From contig NZ_LT635861.1 of the NCBI RefSeq assembly GCF_900128485.1, positions 478,542 to 542,541 on the forward strand: DNA of 64,000 bases. The letters run 5' to 3'. Made by a program: the position numbers and the translations under genes. The notes beneath the pieces are model-generated. The model made no database searches. It had not been told where the DNA came from and saw only the letters and a list, made by a program, of their open reading frames with translations. Origin of the DNA: Duodenibacillus massiliensis (GTDB lineage: Bacteria; Pseudomonadota; Gammaproteobacteria; Burkholderiales; Burkholderiaceae_F). This document shows, in pieces, positions 61,905 through 64,000 of this stretch. Numbering within the stretch: the stretch's first letter is position 1; each line of letters begins with the position of its first letter.

Positions 61905-63371
61905 ATGACAAAGAATCTGATTGATGCCCGTTACGGTCTTTTCATCAACGGTGAATGGGTGGATGCCGAAGACGGCAAGACCTTTGTGACCACAAACCCC
62001 GCTACCGGCGAAAAGCTCGCTGAGTGCGCAGACGCGTCGGCCGCCGACGTCGACCGTGCCGTTAAGGCTGCGCGCGCCGCTTTTGCAACGTGGTCCAAAA
62101 CGAGCGTGCAGGAGCGAAGCGAAATCCTTCTTAAAATCGCCGACCTCATTGAAGCCAACGCCGAAAAGCTCGCGATGGTGGAAACGCTCGATAACGGTAA
62201 GCCCATCCGTGAAACGACGCTTGTGGATGTGCCGCTTGCCGTGGATCACTTCCGCTACTTTGCCGGGTGCCTGAGAGCCGACGAAGGTTCCGCAACAGTC
62301 TTTGACGAAAACACGCTCTCCCTTATTATCCGTGAGCCGATCGGCGTGGTGGGGCAGATTGTTCCCTGGAACTTCCCGTTCCTGATGGCTGCCTGGAAGA
62401 TTGCGCCGGCCCTGGCGGCGGGCGACACGGTCGTGATTAAGTCTTCTTCCACGACGCCCCTCTCATTAAACGAGTTCGGCAAGCTCCTTGCCAAGGTGCT
62501 GCCTGCCGGTGTCGTCAACATTATCACGGGCCGCGGTTCCGTGAGCGGTCAGGCAATGCTTGATAACCCGGGCTTTGACAAGCTTGCCTTCACCGGTTCC
62601 ACGGAAGTGGGCTATACGGTTGCGGAAGCCGCCGCCAAGCGCCTCATTCCCGCTACGCTTGAATTGGGCGGCAAGTCCGCCAACATCATCTTTGATGACG
62701 CTCAGCTTGATAAGGCGATTGAAGGCGCTCAGATCGGCATTCTCTTTAACCAGGGCCAGGTCTGCTGCGCGGGTTCCCGCATCTTCGTGCAGGAAGGGAT
62801 TTATGACAAGTTCGTCGCGGCACTTACCGAAGCCTTTAAGAAGGTGAAGGTGGGCGATCCCACGGATATGTCCACGCAGGTCGGTGCGCAGATTAACGAA
62901 CGTCACCTTCAGAAGATCATCGACTACGTCAAACTCGGCGAAAAAGAGGGGGCGAAGGTTGTCTGCGGCGGCGAGCGTGCCTGCCCGACCGGCGCCTTTA
63001 TGAAGCCCACGCTGCTCGCCAACGTCGACAACAAGATGCGTGTTGCGCAGGAAGAAATCTTCGGGCCGGTTGCCTGCGTGATTAAATTTAAGACCGAGGA
63101 AGAGGCGGTGCGCCTTGCCAACGAAAGCGAATACGGTCTCGGCGGCGCCGTCTGGACCCGCGACATCAACCGTGCGCTTCGTGTGGCGCGCGGCGTGAGA
63201 ACGGGCCGTATGTGGGTCAACACCTACAACGAACTGCCCGCGGGCACGCCCTTTGGCGGCTACAAGAAGTCCGGTATCGGCCGCGAAACGCACAAAATGA
63301 TGCTTTCTCACTACAGCCAGGTGAAGAACATCTACATCTCGATGTCCGAAAAGAAGCGCGGTTTCTTCTGA
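61905..63371 (+). CDS. NAD-dependent aldehyde dehydrogenase, AldB/ExaC-like
   Basis: A 488-residue tetrameric-type aldehyde dehydrogenase. The double Cys at the active site (GQVCCAGSR), LELGGKSANIIF, and FTGSTEVGYTV are typical of acetaldehyde dehydrogenases of the AldB/ExaC group. The ATG at 61905 has GGAGG seven bases upstream. It is followed by a strong terminator and precedes bamD on the other strand. Acetaldehyde as substrate is inferred. Confidence 0.88.
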   Translation: MTKNLIDARYGLFINGEWVDAEDGKTFVTTNPATGEKLAECADASAADVDRAVKAARAAFATWSKTSVQERSEILLKIADLIEANAEKLAMVETLDNGKPIRETTLVDVPLAVDHFRYFAGCLRADEGSATVFDENTLSLIIREPIGVVGQIVPWNFPFLMAAWKIAPALAAGDTVVIKSSSTTPLSLNEFGKLLAKVLPAGVVNIITGRGSVSGQAMLDNPGFDKLAFTGSTEVGYTVAEAAAKRLIPATLELGGKSANIIFDDAQLDKAIEGAQIGILFNQGQVCCAGSRIFVQEGIYDKFVAALTEAFKKVKVGDPTDMSTQVGAQINERHLQKIIDYVKLGEKEGAKVVCGGERACPTGAFMKPTLLANVDNKMRVAQEEIFGPVACVIKFKTEEEAVRLANESEYGLGGAVWTRDINRALRVARGVRTGRMWVNTYNELPAGTPFGGYKKSGIGRETHKMMLSHYSQVKNIYISMSEKKRGFF

Positions 63372-63400
63372 TTGATTGAAAAACTCAAGCTCTGAAAAAA

Positions 63401-63430
63401 CGAAAGGATCCCAAAATCGGGATCCTTTCG
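63401..63430. terminator. Terminator between the aldehyde dehydrogenase and bamD
   Basis: CGAAAGGATCCC-AAAATC-GGGATCCTTTCG, a perfect 12-bp stem between convergent genes. Confidence 0.8.
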
Positions 63431-63452
63431 CATTACCGGCGGCTTAAAAATA

Positions 63453-64000
63453 TCAGCGGGCGCGGTTTTTGTTCATTTCCATCACGCGGCGCATGTCGGC
63501 CTCAAGGTCCGTGAGCCCGAGCTCATGGTAGCTGTCGGCGATGATCTGCATGGCCTCATCCGAGGCGGATGTCTGCTGAAAGTCCGTGAGCACTACCTTA
63601 GCGCGGTTAATTGCCGCCACATAGGCCTTGCGGACAAAGTAAAAGCGCGCCGTGGAGAGTTCATGATTGGCCTGGGCGATGACAAGTTCATGCATGCGGC
63701 GCCTGGCTTCGGCTGCATAGCGGGAATCCGGGAAGCGCCCTGCAAGTTCCTTAAAGAGGTCAAACGCGTCACGTGCGGCCTGGGCGTCACGCTCGGAGAG
63801 ATCCTGACGCGTAAAGGAGGAGAGCCACCCGTCGCGTTCGTTAAGCGTGGCAAGCGCCTTTAAGTAAAGCGCGTAGTCGCTGTTGGGGTGGTTCGGGTAG
63901 GCGCGCAGGAAACGGTCCAGGGTCTGCACGGCACTTGCCGCATCGTCATCCTTAAAATACACATACGCGAGGTCGATCTGAGCCTGCTGCGCATAGGCGC
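63453..64000 (-). CDS. bamD: Outer membrane assembly factor BamD (3' part)
   Basis: The C-terminal ~180 residues of BamD, the TPR lipoprotein of the BAM complex. Conserved segments are RFLRAYPNHPNSDYALYLKAL, ARDAFDLFKELAGRFPDSRYA and ANHELSTARFYFVRKAYVAAINRA. The frame continues to the window edge (AYAQQAQIDLAYVYFK), so the N-terminus with lipobox lies outside. Confidence 0.92.
   Translation of the reverse strand, partial: AYAQQAQIDLAYVYFKDDDAASAVQTLDRFLRAYPNHPNSDYALYLKALATLNERDGWLSSFTRQDLSERDAQAARDAFDLFKELAGRFPDSRYAAEARRRMHELVIAQANHELSTARFYFVRKAYVAAINRAKVVLTDFQQTSASDEAMQIIADSYHELGLTDLEADMRRVMEMNKNRAR

Noticed and set aside
1-64000. CRISPR array
   Set aside because: No regularly spaced short repeats were found; the only guide-RNA systems are of the IscB/TnpB type.

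Overview
This window is one contig of a GC-rich proteobacterium. It most likely comes from the Burkholderiales, family Sutterellaceae (Sutterella / Parasutterella / Duodenibacillus type, gut commensals). That is an inference from gene content: EF-P with Arg32 beside its rhamnosyltransferase EarP, a leuS / lptE / holA / proA neighbourhood, class I [4Fe-4S] fumarase, a Tat-exported fumarate-reductase-like flavoprotein paired with a small tetrahaem cytochrome, and a molybdenum cofactor operon. No 16S gene is present to confirm it.

Layout. 1-8030 is an accessory patch: an iscB fragment, a dead IS605-type TnpB element, a 5'-truncated GntR gene with a short-chain dehydrogenase, a QseBC/YgiW-like two-component locus, and an intact second copy of the TnpB element. 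8069-13206 is core: rarD, tRNA-Glu, an RNA methyltransferase, proA, holA, lptE. 13392-16645 is a molybdopterin operon (mobB-moeA-moaD-moaE) followed by crcB and a LprI-like gene. 16653-19437 is an IscB (OMEGA) element whose omega-RNA region is split by an IS630 copy and whose nuclease gene has lost half of its HNH domain. 19487-23990 holds leuE, leuS and corA. 24127-28790 is a graveyard of mobile DNA: a decayed divergent tnpB, two truncated flavoprotein genes, an ISL3 element, an orphan HTH protein, and a small IS605-like element without a transposase. 28845-44035 is mostly housekeeping: uvrD, efp-earP, uvrC-pgsA, mutS, suhB, a four-gene PLP/RidA cluster that looks like D-hydroxy-amino-acid catabolism, and trmJ. 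44098-51757 has a cysE with a histone-H1-like tail, a solo TnpB omega-RNA scaffold, the flavoprotein/tetrahaem pair, and an aldehyde dehydrogenase / aminotransferase / putP group. 51865-64000 has birA, a flavin reductase, guaAB, a NUDIX gene, smpB, rnfH, remnants of a copper-efflux locus, fumarase, an acetaldehyde-type dehydrogenase and the 3' part of bamD.

The unifying theme of the accessory DNA is RNA-guided nuclease transposons (IscB and TnpB). Two TnpB elements, one solo omega-RNA scaffold, two iscB remnants, one divergent tnpB remnant and one probable transposase-less derivative lie in 64 kb. Only one nuclease gene, tnpB at 6410-8029, is intact, and no tnpA (Y1 transposase) is present. 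The scaffold end of the TnpB element is preserved at three sites with three different downstream 'guide' sequences, two of them without a working nuclease in cis. The intact TnpB lacks the usual zinc-ribbon cysteines. These are the most unusual features in the window.

Metabolically the window fits an asaccharolytic, anaerobic or microaerophilic gut organism that respires organic acids: fumarase, periplasmic flavoprotein and cytochrome, molybdenum cofactor synthesis, amino-acid uptake and breakdown, aldehyde dehydrogenases.
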